64,000 nucleotides of DNA from Cladophialophora immunda (lineage: Eukaryota > Ascomycota > Eurotiomycetes > Chaetothyriales > Herpotrichiellaceae). The notes below the pieces were generated by a model. It was given only the letters and a program-made list of their open reading frames with translations. It searched no databases and was not told where the DNA came from. Location of the stretch: the NCBI RefSeq assembly GCF_000835495.1, contig NW_015622543.1, positions 5,506,619-5,570,618 on the forward strand. The letters are read 5' to 3'. Positions 35,344 through 47,033 of the stretch are shown here, one piece after another; the stretch's first letter is position 1, and the number at the start of each line of letters is the position of its first letter. Position numbers and translations under genes: made by a program.

Positions 35344-36756
35344 ATGTCTCTTCTAGAGTATCACGATACGGGCCCCGTGGCGATCCCAAGCTCTCTCACC
35401 CTTGATGATCTTGTAGGCAGGTCGGTCCTAATCACTGGAGGTGAGCGCTTTGCCCCATTCCCGATTTAGCCACTTCTGCATTCTCTAAGCAGACTGTGAA
35501 GGTGGAGGAGGACTGGGCAAGGCCTATACAGAGGCATTTGTGAATGCGGGGTGAGGCGACTCGGGAAGAAATCTTCGCCCTGTTTCTTGGGTTGTTCAAC
35601 AGCTCATGCGTGACCTTTTATCAAGTGCCTATGTCACGGTGGTCGATTTCAATGAAATCCTGGGCAACGAGACCATAGCCCCATTCCACGGGTAAGGGAC
35701 TTCTCTCCGTCCAAGTTGGCAGATTTGTCTTAATTCGTCGATATAGAAAGGCTCAGTTCGTCAAATGCGACGTCACCAACTGGGAGCAGCAAGTCTCCGC
35801 GTTTGAGGCGGCCGTGCAGAACTCACCTCACAAAAGTTGCGACATTGTCATCGCCAATGCCGGAATCGTCGGCAGCGATGACATGTCTAAGCTTGAAAGT
35901 CGGGCCCGTATCTTACATTGACCAAGGTCTCAAAACAGCTGACTGTAAGCCAGACCCTGCAGGACCACCAGTGAAGCCCAATTTGAAAACCATGGAGGTC
36001 AACCTCATGGGTCTGCTCTACACGGTCAAGCTGGCGATCCACTACTTTCGACGCCAGCCCCTGGGCGACTCGCGGGACCGGTGTCTGATCCTCAAGTCCA
36101 GCCTCGCCGGATACGTGGATCTTCCCGGGTCGATCCAGTACAACTCGAGCAAGTTTGGCGTCAGAGGCATCCTGCGAAGTTTGCGCACGACCTCTTGGAA
36201 GGAGAACATTCGAGTGAATCTGGTGGCCCCATGGTATGAATCAGGCGGGGGGACAAAATCAAAACAAACACCTCTTCAGATTCTGACCTTGTCGCCAGGT
36301 ATATTCAGACTCCGATCCTGCCGCAACCGGTCCAGGACTACCTTGACGGCAAGGGCGTGGGGTTTGCCCTTGTCGAAGACTGTTGCAAGGCTATGTTGAT
36401 CATTGCCTCGGACAAGACCATCAATGGTATGCCAGCTCCCAAATCGCACATGATGCTCGTGCGGTGGTGACTGAGTTCGGTGGGCAGGCCGAGCATTTGG
36501 CGTTGTGTCCCGGTTCCACGCAGCCCCGGGGGTCATGGACCTCGACCTCGATGACTACAAGGAAGGTAGCCTTTTCGCCGAGTGGCAGAAGATTGTCACG
36601 GAGACTGCTGTTATTCTCGTGGTGGGTCCTGACGGCCCTGATCCACTTCACAAGTGCCCTAACGCTCTGTCTAGGCATAAGCTGTCGAATGCGTTCTGTT
36701 ATTTCCAGAACCAACGGCCGTATTCATTCCCTTTTGTTCTGGATCCACAGCTATAA
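35344..36756 (+). CDS. Short-chain dehydrogenase/reductase (SDR-1)
   Basis: Seven exons (35344-35440, 35493-35550, 35626-35691, 35747-35907, 35963-36233, 36299-36426, 36488-36756) encode 349 aa. The Rossmann fold begins VLITG with a glycine-rich turn (EGGGGLGKAY), followed by VTVVDFNE, where the Asp after strand 2 suggests NAD(H). ANAG is present near residue 123, and the catalytic YxxxK is QYNSSKFG. Such enzymes interconvert secondary alcohols and ketones. The 55-bp fourth intron uses donor GTATCT, a CTGAC branch site and acceptor TGCAG; shorter alternatives (31 or 40 bp) are implausible. The C-terminus after about residue 300 is the least certain. It converges on acetoacetyl-CoA synthetase (204 bp apart). 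Confidence 0.8.
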
Positions 36757-36960
36757 AAACTGGCCAGGGCCGCGCCGTCGATCTCACATGCTACCCAAGT
36801 TCATAACATATGTGCCTTGACGAACCGAGGTCACTGCTCCTTGTTCCTTGCATAAGAAGACGTGCCAGAATAGTGCCCTTTCCTTGTGGTATATCATGCC
36901 AAAACTGCAAATTGAGATCCAACGACCCTATTGCTGTAGTATGATTTAGACTGTCCTAAC

Positions 36961-39325
36961 CTACAGCTTGGATGAAGCCGTCGTTGAACCTTTACTGTCA
37001 AGATAGGCGAACTTTTCATACCATCTCAACGACTCCGGATTAATGATGGTCGAGCTCGGGGTGATCTTCTGTCCCGAAACAATTCTCTTGACCGGTAATT
37101 CTGTCTTCTTCCCGTTGACGGTAATGGGGATCTCAGGGGTCTCAAAGGTGAATTTGGGGACGTGTCTGGGACTCAGGTCTTGCCGGATGCGGTCATTGAT
37201 GGCCTTTTTGAGCTCGGGTGTTAAGGTGTGGCCAGGTTTCAGCTTTAAGAAGAGCAAGACCTGCTCGTCGCGGTCCTGGGGCCGGCGCTGTCCGATGCAT
37301 AGGCTGTCCTCAATTTCGGAGAAGACACTCAGCGAGTTGTAGATTTCTGCGCTCCCAAAACGGACACCTAGAATCACGTCAGTAACGAACTACCCTCGAG
37401 AGTGCGACCCGCAGCAGTAGAGGACGGCACGGACCTGAGGGGTTAAGGACACCGTCGCTCCGACCGAGGAACTGTATGCCTTGAGTTTGAGGGTCCATAC
37501 GAATGTAGTCCCCTTGATGCCAAATGCCTAAGGAAAGTCAGTTTTGAACCAGGCCTTATTCTCGCTCCAGCAAATTTGAAATTACACCGTACCGGGGAAT
37601 GTCTCGAAGTACGCCGCCTTGTACCGTTTACCGCCGTCGTCACCCCAAAAGAAGGCTGGCTGTGAAGGGAATGGCGCCGTGGCAACAAGCTCACCGGGCT
37701 CGCCCGTGGCCTCAATGGGCTTGCCGTCGTCAGAATATATCTGCACTTTCATCCCCAGTGTTCGCGCTTGGCACCAGCCCGCATATACCGGTAGATTGGG
37801 TGTACCTCCGACGACTGTTTTGGTAGACAATGTCAATTCATGTTCCCAAATTCCGGCATAGTGCCTCACGGGCCGGACGACTTACAAGCTCCTGCAATGT
37901 CGGTTCCTCCGGCTATGCTGCTGAGTTGAACCGGGCCGAACGTCTTATATACCCAGTAGTATTGTGGCTCCATCAGGACTGAGCCGGTACTAGTAATGAC
38001 CTTCAGGCGGTTGATGCCGGACACGTCACCCTTGGTGATTCCAGCTTGCTCCAGGAGAGATAGATAATGGGCACTCGTGCCAAAGTGTGTGACTCCTTGA
38101 TCGGCTAGGACTTTGAGGAACCGTAGGGGGCTGGGCTTGACCGGTGAGCCATCGTATAGGATCGATCTTGCCCCGCTGAGTAGCCCGGAGACGGAGTAGA
38201 GGTACATAATCCAACTCGTCTACAATTCGCCTAGTGTAAGCGAATGGTTATGATCAACCGCCCCCAAAGGTCAAACTTACGGTTGTGTATTGCAAGTAAA
38301 CACTGCTTTTATTCATGTCGATGCATAGGATCTGCTCCAGCTTTTGCTTGAGTAGCACACCCCCGAGCGTATGAACCAGACATTTGGGTTGGCCGGTGGT
38401 TCCGGACGAGTAGACGATCACGAGCGGGTGTGAAAATGCCAGTTGTTCAAACGTGAGGTCGTCCGACACGCCTACGATAAAAGACTCGAGGGTGTGGAAC
38501 ACATCGCCATCCTGGCGAGCTCGGGGCTTGTCTCCATATCGCGCCATCAAGACTAATTCCTGGCAGCCGGCTTCCTTTCTGAGACGAGCGGCCACCGCCA
38601 TTGCCTTGTCAAAGTAGGGAATCCGCTTGCCGTTGTAAACGACCCAGTCGTCGGCGAACAAGACCTTGGGCTTAACTTGGAGGAAGCGGTCCAAGATGGC
38701 CCGTTCGCCGACCTCGGGGGAACAAGAGGTGAAAATGGCGCCAATCGACGCCACTGCCACCAAGACGGTAAATGTGTTGATGCTGTTTGAGCCGACGCAG
38801 GCGACACGGTCTAGAGTCTGCACACCCGCGCGCCTCAAAGCATTTGCCAAAAGTCCGACGCGACGGCGAAGCCCAGGGAGAGAGACATGCTCGACTAGGT
38901 CTCCTCCTTCCCCAACCCACGTCAGGATAGGCGTGTCCGCGTCTTGCGGATCGCGATAGGCAGCCTCGAGGATGTTTTGGGCAAAATTCAATTTGGCTTC
39001 CGGGAACCACGTCGGTGTTGGCGTGAGCTGATTGACTTCGGACGTCGCGATGGCATAAGTTGGATGAACCGAGGCCTTGACCTTTGTAAACTCCCACACG
39101 AGCATCCAGAAATTATTCAAGCTCTCAGTCGACCACTTCCATAGATCATGATAGTCATCTACACGCAACAGGAGGCCGTCAGTGTGTTTCATAGGAGCCT
39201 CCCGGGGCCATTCGAAGCTTACTCAGCTGTAAATGGTGTCTTTCATTAGCAAGACGGCGGAAGGCCTCGATCGCGGTGGCAGCAACGTCTGGATGCTGCC
39301 AGACCTTGTTCAGCGGCGCCGACAT
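36961..39325 (-). CDS. Acetoacetyl-CoA synthetase (acetoacetate-CoA ligase)
   Basis: Six exons (39325-39223, 39158-38281, 38219-37886, 37814-37593, 37527-37435, 37367-36961) encode 678 aa, the family's usual length. The ATP-dependent adenylating enzyme makes acetoacetyl-CoA from acetoacetate. The N-terminal ACAS_N-type region has DYHDLWKWS and FWMLVWEF. The AMP-binding P-loop is [19 protein letters not shown]-specific text includes [12 protein letters not shown] and a hinge in [24 protein letters not shown]. The C-terminus keeps [13 protein letters not shown], with the acylation lysine. The first intron (39159-39222) removes an alternative ATG region. Related acid-thiol ligases could look similar, but the GGTDI and [10 protein letters not shown] text is typical of AACS. 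In this cluster it may reclaim acetoacetate from terpenoid breakdown (inference). Confidence 0.9.
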
Positions 39326-40000
39326 TTGAAAGACCTCGGGTGACGCGAATAGATCGCAGGGGGAGTTGGGGACTGATGCGCGTTTCTGTACTCTAGGTAG
39401 GTCGCTGGATAAACACTAGACGTAATTGTTACTAAAGACGAGACTTGCTGTTTGTCTCAGCTTTCCTCCGAAGCTTGCGAAAAGAGTCTGGGCCAGGTTG
39501 ACGATATACGGACGATTTTGGTGCAGTTCGGAGTTCACGGGGAGGCGGAGAGATTTCCGAATGTCGCTCGGCCTTCGGCCAATGCCTAGAGCGGGTGGAG
39601 AAGGCAGAGAGACTACGAGGTATACTGCCATTAAGAGCAGATCGATCTGAGACCACAGGGCATTCACGCAATTCACACCATTGCGCGAGGACTCTGAGAC
39701 CCACCGGAGGGCTATCTGAAGAGACTCCCTTCACGTTTAAAGTGATCATCAAATAACTAGCTTATCGGCGCGATGCAGGTTGCAGAGTTTCGATTTCGAA
39801 CTGCTTGCAATCCACTTCAAGGTAGTTGTTATCATACCCAGATGCATCCCTGCAACAAACAAGTAGATACGTAGTCAAGCTAGACCGCTCTTAAATGGAT
39901 CAATTCCCCCGATGCATAGACCAATACTGCCAATTTTGAACCTCACTCCGTGGGATACGCGTACAAAATACTCGCTTCATCAGCACAGGGATTCTTGCCG
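39326..40000. other. Promoter of the acetoacetyl-CoA synthetase gene
   Basis: 675 bp between the AACS start and the downstream end of the first regulator gene. It holds a direct repeat TCGGCC-TTCGGCC at 39568-39580, sharing the core of the palindromes at 35148 and 51935. No gene recognised. Confidence 0.45.
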
Positions 40001-42406
40001 TCACAGAATCGGGCCGTCCGAACAAGTCACTTCGGGAAAAACAGCATCGAGCCCACTCCAGAAGAAGGTAGTTGGGCTAACATTACGCCCAAAGGAACCC
40101 CAGACCCCGTCGAGATCATGGATGGGGTTGAGCAGATTGGCCTCAAACATGTCCGACGCAGTCTGCGTATGCGTCATCGGATGGATCGAGGTGGACGAAC
40201 CGGACGGAACAGAGGCGAGGTTTGTTGCTGGAACGGGTGAGTGGAAGAGGTCTGCTAGAGACGTCCCTGCACAGCTAGACTTCAGGACGTCGAGCATTCG
40301 CCTAGTGACTGGAAAATGAGGCTGCACGGCCTCCAAGCTCTTGACCAGCGAGCGGATCCACGTCTGATCCCGTCGGCTTACCGCATCTTGCCCGTGCTGT
40401 GTTCGCTGAACATGCCGAATCAACGCGGTCGCTCCCACCACAGCGTTGTCAAGCATAATCGACGGGATCTTTTCCACTCCAAACGCCTCGCGATATGTGA
40501 CCACCAGCCGAGCAATGCGCAGCGACGCTTGATAGATGGCGTTCCCAGAGTCCTTGGACATGACATCTGAGACGCCGTCGCCCGAAATCTGCGAGTATCT
40601 GCGTTTCCGAATATGGCGGGGTCGGGCCATTGCCTGGCTCAGGAGAATTTGGACTTTGCAATACTGCGTGTGCAAGCCGTACCCCGCCATGTCCAAGTTC
40701 GTCAAGTGTTTTTCGTCGTAGACCAGTTCAGGCGGGAGGTTATCGTACCAGGCTTGCACTTGCGCAAAGAGGCTTTGCAAGAGTTGCGAGGACGAGTCTG
40801 AGGGGTTGCCGTAGCCACTGTCCTGATTGTTCAGAACGTGGGATATCTGGCACATGGGCACGCATAGTCCGAGCCAGGCGTTGAGAAGTGGAGAATCCGA
40901 TGGGCGGCGCTCGCGGCACCGTGCGGCGGCAATGTCCATGATGGACGCCGGGATGGAGCTCGGCCGACCTAGGTACAGAGTCCAGACACCTTCGTAGGTG
41001 ATGCAGGCAGACAGGAGGGAGTATGCTAATGCGCTCTCTTTGGCGGTCTCTTCGTCCATCTTCCCATCCGTATCGCCATTACGGTCCGCCAGCTCATGCA
41101 GACCCAGGTCAGAAAGCATTCGGCACGCGATACCTATAACGGCTTAGTATGCCGGAAGTTTTGAGGGAAAGCCGCTCTCTCGGTCGATGGGCAACGACGA
41201 GTACTCACCACAGAATATCCACCCCGGTCGGTCGTTTCCCTGGGTCACTTCGTATTCACTGAGAAGCAAGAAGCCCTGAAGGTTGGCAGGCGTTGGGTCA
41301 TGCAGACCCCCCAACACCTCGTTTTTGGCCAACTGGGCATATTCACGTCCGAGTGAGCGCACCGCGCTCGATGTCTGGAGCCGGGTCGCGCACGCCAACA
41401 TGGTGTATTCGAGAAAGTCGCTATACCAGCGACTGTGAGTGCCCGGCTTTCGGTGCCCAGAGAAACATTCTTTGTCGACAATGTCGACCCATAGTGTCTG
41501 ATACTTGAAAAAAGACTGGATCAAGTTGTTTCTCAGCTGAGGCGAATTGGCACCGAGATCGATGCCCAGCGTCACCACTTCGTCCGCACAAGCGGTCATC
41601 GAGCTGTCCGCTGAGCTCTCAACCGGAGACCCAACATGAGGATGGGATGTCAGACCGAAGAAGCTCGATATGTCGTCGGATCCTTTTTCTCGAGGACTTC
41701 CGGCGTTAACTGGATAGAATATGTTCGACCGTCGGTGCTGAGAGCCGAGCGAGGTCTCGGCAACGGGCTCGGGTTGTGGGTGGCTCAAAGCGGGAGGCGG
41801 TGGAGAAGGCTGTTGGATGCTCGGAGACTGGTTCGCACTTCAGGCCGTCAGAATATGCACAGTGCGAGTACGAGATTCGAGCTGGGGGTATGATCGCCCT
41901 TGGGCGTTGGTGTTTACTCGTAACTTACGGGTAGTCGGCTGGTATTGAAGTACCATCTTCTGCCGAGCCTTCAGCATTGTGGTTGTTCGACTGTGAAGGC
42001 CGCTGATCTCCTTGTCGGTGATTGAGAGACTCAAGGGCACGTATCCGCTGCTGGAGCTCGTCGACGTACTTCCAGCTCACAGACCTACAGTTTACCATGT
42101 CCAACGTCAGCTGATGGTTGGAATTGCGCGAGTTCCTTGGTTTCTGCGAACCTTCGGCCGTCCGACATCGGGTCTAGCTGGCAGGTTTGTCCTGTGCGTT
42201 GACACGGGGAACAGGATTGCGTCGAGGGAAGAAATTGCGCATCGCACTGGAGTGCTTCTCTCAGTACGAGTAAAATCCACGAGATGCATCAGTAGCACAA
42301 TTTGACCAACCTTGACTTTGCGCAATCGACAGTTTTGACAGGCAATTGAAGCCCGAGCTGGCTTATGAGCGGCGCCGGCATCAGAGCCAGTGTTCCGTCT
42401 GGCCAT
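40001..42406 (-). CDS. Zn2Cys6 transcription factor 1 with fungal_trans domain
   Basis: Five exons (42406-42311, 42246-42152, 42084-41929, 41837-41209, 41133-40001) encode 702 aa. The binuclear zinc cluster is split by the first intron: Cys23, 26, 33, 44, 47 and 54, in CQNCRLRKVKCDAQF and SCSPCQRTGQTC. The second intron junction yields VSWKYVDELQQRIRALESL, a coiled-coil dimerisation helix straight after the zinc cluster. The middle-homology (fungal_trans) region covers about 230-560, including TYEGVWTLYLGRP. Nuclear activators of this class bind CGG triplets, and genes for them often lie inside the cluster they control. It is transcribed in the same direction as AACS. Target genes are inferred from position only. 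Confidence 0.88.
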
Positions 42407-44062
42407 GACCGAATGAGTGAGATATTGCGAGATCAAAGCACAGGCTGACCCAGAATTGCAAGGGAACGGTGAGGTTGAAGATGGGAAAATTGGAAAAAGC
42501 GCGCACCAAAGTGGAGGGGCTACAAGCCCAAGGGCTTCAGGAGGGTAGGGGTCTCCGTACTACTTCCCCGTATGTCGCAGCAGGTGGTGATGGTGGGGTA
42601 CCCCGGCTTCGAAACGATGCCTTTGGCTACTCCACTTCAGTCGCCCCGGACCAACTCCCATCGGGCGAACTTCTAATGGGCCAACCATTAATGGACCGGT
42701 GTCGCCACACACAGACCTCTCTCAATTTCTTCCATCCTCGTCGACGTCGACGTCGACGTCGTTTACATGCCATTTGAGTAGACATACTTACAAATGCAGT
42801 AGACCCTAACACGAGCTAGTTATAATCGAAAATATACAAGTATACCACGTATGATAAAATAAGCTTCAAAGTCTCGGCCGGTCGGGTTGCAAAGGAATCA
42901 CTTGAAACCCGAGCTACGTCACGTCAGGGTCTGATCGTAACTCAGTCGCGATTTTCGAGCTTTTTGATATATGATCGCCCCGTGATATCGCGTCCGAGAA
43001 CTCTGATTTGTGCAGACTCCCTTTCCAGATATTTGCCGTGTGAACATTGCAACAGATAAAATGAGATCGAAAAAGGCGTTGTAGGGCATCAGGCGAAGTA
43101 TTCTCAGCGCGGAGGTATTCAATGTTTCTACCTACCTTCTGATAGTATATCTGGATGGCGATTCAAGAAGCGATGAATCCAGTCAACACCATCCCAAGAG
43201 GATTCTCCCGAGGCTTGTGATATTAGCCCTGCGAATTCGCGGACTTCAGCCAAGAGTGAGGGGCGCCAGTGGTATCGAGATCGGTAATACGTCGAATGAG
43301 TAGTGCCTCTTGTATAGGGCAAAGAATATGGTGCTTTTCTCTTGCTTCTTGTCGAGTACGGCCGAGGGTGGTTCGACTGACTTGGAACCCAGAGGGCGCG
43401 ACAACGCCGACTGCGGTGCAGCTCAGTAGATTGTAGACGAGTCCAGTCGACTACTACAATGTCAGGCAACGTACAAGTACGGAAACACCCGGCTTTAGGA
43501 ATGCTATAGCCTACCGCACATGTCCAGGTTCTTACAAGGGATCTCACGACGAGATATCATGAGTCCGTACTTCGTGGCTTCACCTCGAAGGATAGAGTTG
43601 ATCATTCCCGATTACCGCGGCTATGTCTTCGCCGCAGGATCCACCCGTTTATGGACTGTCGGGGAAAGATTAGGTGTCGGCCCCGAAGACACAGCATGAT
43701 ATTCGGGTGGGTTTTCCGAGATCAGTCTTCGGACGACTTCGGCACTCTGGCAATAGCCGTCGAAGATTAGCGTCGGTGGATGCCGATGGGCTGCCGGACA
43801 CGGGGTATGGGGTCTGAGGAGAGGTTCTAGGCAATGGCTGGAACGACGGACCAAGCACGAGTATCGGCGGCCAGTCGCAGACCTCACGTCCAGATAGGCT
43901 CATCTATACACCGAGAACCGATACCGATTGGGCAGGAGAAGCCGCGACACGCAGACAGAAAGGTTACTGGGTGGAAACTGCATTGTGTACAGAACGGAGA
44001 GCTCGCTTTGGTCGCGTGTGGAATGAAGGTATCCTAATTTCTATCTCGCTGCGAACAGTCGT
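42407..44062. other. Spacer with transposon relic
   Basis: 1.65 kb between the first regulator and the AtuA-like gene. It includes the regulator's promoter (with CTCGGCCGG at about 42874), a GTCGAC repeat near 42739-42760 and the pogo/Fot1-like relic listed separately. It has no intact gene. Confidence 0.5.
42919..43887 (-). mobile_element. Degraded pogo/Fot1-like transposase relic
   Basis: Minus-strand fragments are broken by stops and frame changes. The best piece (about 43290-43128) reads LLAEVREFAGLISQASG then DWIHRFLNRHPDILSEG, close to the CENP-B/Tc5-type DNA-binding helix of fungal pogo transposases, where W-x-x-RF-x-x-RHP is typical. A weaker piece (43790-43690) reads PPTLIFDGYCQSAEVV, which could be the LxxDGHGSH-type catalytic strand. 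Terminal inverted repeats and a TA target duplication were not found. The family call rests mainly on the first fragment. Confidence 0.4.
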
Positions 44063-46067
44063 TTATGCTACGCTGATGGGGTTGTCCAAAAACTTCACGG
44101 GCACGTCAACGAATTTGCTCCTCAAGTATTCGGCCACCCCTTTGCCCAGCATGTCGATTCTGGTGCTGCTGGCGGCACCCCCTCCCAGGAAGTCGAGGAA
44201 CCGGAAATGGACGGCCCAAATGTTGGGGAACTCGCATCGCTCCACTGTCGTGCCTGGCTTGATATCCTCGCCCATGAGCTCGGTGATTTTGGACACGGTC
44301 AGATATGACTGCAGCCACTTGAACTCCTCGCTGCTGCGGACGAACAGGCCCACATTACAGTTGTCGCCCTTGTCGCCCGATCTGCCATGGGCCACCGAGC
44401 CGAGAGGCACAAACTTGGTCGGTCCGAACGTCTCCAGTGGCGTGGGTGTGTCGGTTTCTTTGCTGGGCCTCTTGCCTGGGGGCGGTCTGGTGATGCCGTG
44501 ATGCTTGATGGCAATTTCCTTTCCGTCCAGGACGACTCGGTGCTTCAGATCGGTGTAATTGATCAGGCCCGGGAATAGCTCCATAAACATCTTGGGCAAC
44601 ATTGTTCGGAAGTCCAGGGACATGTGGTATCCTATTGTGCAACACTCGGTGTCAGCGAACCCTCTAACCTGCCTCGACCAGCCCCAAAACCGTGCACTTA
44701 CCGGCGTAGAACTGCATTCGAAGCGCATAGACATGTTTTCGGAACACGTCTTCACGGATGTCTTCCTTGTTCCGTGCTTTGACGAGCACTCTATAGCCCA
44801 CCGTACCCAGGGACTGACGAGGGGGGTTCATGGCAGCAGAACCGTGTCTCTCGATGCTCAATTCGGAGAAATTGGCGTCCTTGAAGGCGTACTCCAGTTG
44901 CTGACGCATGAACTGCTCCTTGGCGTCGATGTCGAGCCCGTTCATGTAGAAGGTTGTCTCTGCCTGATAACCTCCGATTGCAACCACAATGGCTTTGGTG
45001 GTAGGAGGTGGGGGGGTTCCTACGGCTCCCGACACTAGTACCCTATCTTTTTTATCCGTGTTCACAATCCGGACGTTGGTGATGTCGGCAGACACGTCGG
45101 AATTGATGTACTGGGTCCCTTGTATCTCGTAAAGAAACTGTGCGCGCACATTCATCTCATCCACGAATCCCGTTGTCCCGGGATGTTTCGTAATGACAAC
45201 TGTCCCATCGCTGGCGATCTCTGCAATGGGAAAGCCCAAGTCCACAAGGCCCTCTAGTCGTGGCCTGACGCCGGAGAAGTTGGCGCCGGTCACGTAGGGA
45301 CCACATTCAATTAGATCTAAAACCTCGTGAGATGGCCGTCAGTAAAGCGTGTATCTCGACTTACGTCCACCGATGAGGGCGCCAGCCAACTCATCCCATG
45401 CATCGTGAGGCCAGTTGTGCCACCAGGCGGCCAGCCCAATGACGGGGCTAGCATCTGTGACTCGACCGCAAATGACAATATCTGCCCCGTTCCGGAGAGC
45501 CTCGACAATGCCCCAGGCCCCAATGTAAGCAACTCCGCAGTAGGGCTTCCGGTCCCAGTCCCCCAACTTACGCTCCGGATGGTCGAGATGGACAATCCCG
45601 CCGAGCTCTTGCTGACGGGCCGGGTCGGTAACGATTTCTGATATATCGTCGCCTTGGACATATGCCACCTTGAGATGGCCCTGGCCGTGCTTCTTGCAAA
45701 TCTCCATGGCCATTCTGGCGCATTCAGGAGTGTTGAGGGCGCCGGCATTGGTGACGCATTTGATCTTTTTCTCGGCGATGATATCGATGCAGTCATCCAA
45801 CTGTTCGAGAAATCCCACCTCGTAGCCCTTGGTCGGGTCGTCGTGCTTGCGGATGGCATTCCAGGCAATGTTCAGCTCCGACAGCCAGTCTCCGGCAATG
45901 GCATCCAAGTAGCCTTCGGTCACCATGCGATGCCTGGGTGCCTTCGTCAGTCTAGGACAGCCACATCAGGCTGAATCTCACATTGCATAGGGGCAGTCTT
46001 CCATCGCCCCAGCAACATTGCCTATGACGATAGGCGGCCGGGTCTCCGTCGTCCTTGCTGGAGCCAT
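44063..46067 (-). CDS. AtuA-like acyclic terpene utilisation protein (DUF1446)
   Basis: Four exons (46067-45982, 45933-45365, 45316-44702, 44631-44063; introns 48, 48 and 70 bp) encode 612 aa. Residues 1-450 are the DUF1446 domain (IVIGNVAGAMEDCPYAM, VTNAGALNTPECA, ICGRVTDASPVIG, NFSGVRPRLEGL). The C-terminal ~100 residues are the AtuA ferredoxin-like domain with SVAHGRSGDKGDNCNVGL. In Pseudomonas, AtuA is needed for citronellol/geraniol catabolism, though its reaction is not established. The fungal homologue combines both domains in one chain. It is divergent from Zn2Cys6 regulator 2 across 966 bp, so co-regulation is likely. It is the strongest pointer to isoprenoid catabolism in this cluster, but the family also occurs in unrelated contexts. 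Confidence 0.88.
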
Positions 46068-46554
46068 GATGTTTCAGTCAGCTTGCTCACTGTCAATTCT
46101 TGCAGATTGTAGATGGAGGAATGAACTGGGAACAAGTCAAGTCAAGAGTCTCAAGAACAGAAAACCACGTTTCTAGTATTCGATCTGCCACGATTCAGCT
46201 GTCGCGAATCGAAGTCTCGGCTCAACTTGAGAACCCACCAGCTCGCGGTCGCCATGCTTCGGATGTGTAAACTCTTTCATGAAGAGTGCGCGCGACTCTC
46301 TTGTCTGTGAGGAGGGGACGCCTCCTGGGCCTGGATCTTGAAGTGGAGACATGAAGCTCGGCAAACGCCGAAAAAAAAAAACAGCGGGAAGACCGCACAA
46401 AGAGGCAGAGGCACATGGCGAATCTATGCCTCATTTGGCAGTCACCATCCTCCAACCGTAGGGCAGTACTGCGTCGTGAGAAGGAGTCCTGCAGAATCAA
46501 TTTCAGTTATATATCCATACCTGCATATGTTAATTTTTACGCTCACACCAAGTC

Positions 46555-46705
46555 GTGAACTAGCCATCATACCAGTCACTAGGAAGCGTTCAGGGGTGGA
46601 AGGTGCAGGCCACACATGTGAAGGAGACGTGAACTAGCCATCATATCATTCACTAGGAAACGTTCAGGGGTAGGAGATGCAAGCCTCGTATATAAAGAAG
46701 AAGAC
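46555..46705 (+). repeat. Imperfect tandem duplication, ~74-bp unit
   Basis: Unit 1 starts at 46555 and unit 2 at 46629, both opening GTGAACTAGCCATCAT, followed by TCACTAGGAA and CGTTCAGGGG. The copies differ mainly by transitions. It lies 330-480 bp upstream of regulator 2. Confidence 0.85.
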
Positions 46706-46822
46706 AAATCACCCTCAAATAGCTGTCCTGACAGCCGGGGTCGCTTGTCCTCCGCATAGTTTAGGGGGTTGCGCTTATAAGACGATGCCGAGCATCGCAG
46801 GGCAATGGAGCAGTTAGCGGAG

Positions 46823-46834
46823 ACGGAACTCCGT
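46823..46834. promoter_or_regulatory. CGG-N4-CCG inverted repeat
   Basis: ACGGA and TCCGT flank two bases, 200 bp before the regulator 2 start. This is the half-site arrangement used by many Zn2Cys6 dimers; autoregulation is possible but unproven. Confidence 0.35.
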
Positions 46835-47033
46835 TCGACCGAGGTTATCTATATTTTCCTATTACCAGATCTTCGTGGTGAATGCCGGCCTTGTTGACGT
46901 CCTTTCCCTTCGTTTTCATCTTTATTCCTTGTCCGATCCAGCCTTATCGTGCCTCTGAGCAACTCTATCGATCGAAAGAACCTGTCGAAAGAATCCGATC
47001 CTTTGCTTGCAGACCAAATATCTGGTGTTCGGG

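Larger units (their letters stand above)
46068..47033. promoter_or_regulatory. Divergent promoter of the AtuA-like gene and regulator 2
   Basis: 966 bp with no coding frame of note. It holds a 74-bp imperfect tandem duplication (46555-46705) and a CGG-N4-CCG palindrome at 46823-46834. An A tract lies at 46371-46381. A TATA-like TATATAAAG at about 46689 lies inside the second repeat. Confidence 0.5.

Noticed and set aside
35888..35962. SDR-1 as a frameshifted pseudogene
   Set aside because: A 55-bp intron (35908-35962) with a CTGAC branch site and TGCAG acceptor restores the frame and the conserved text around MEVNLMGLLYT.
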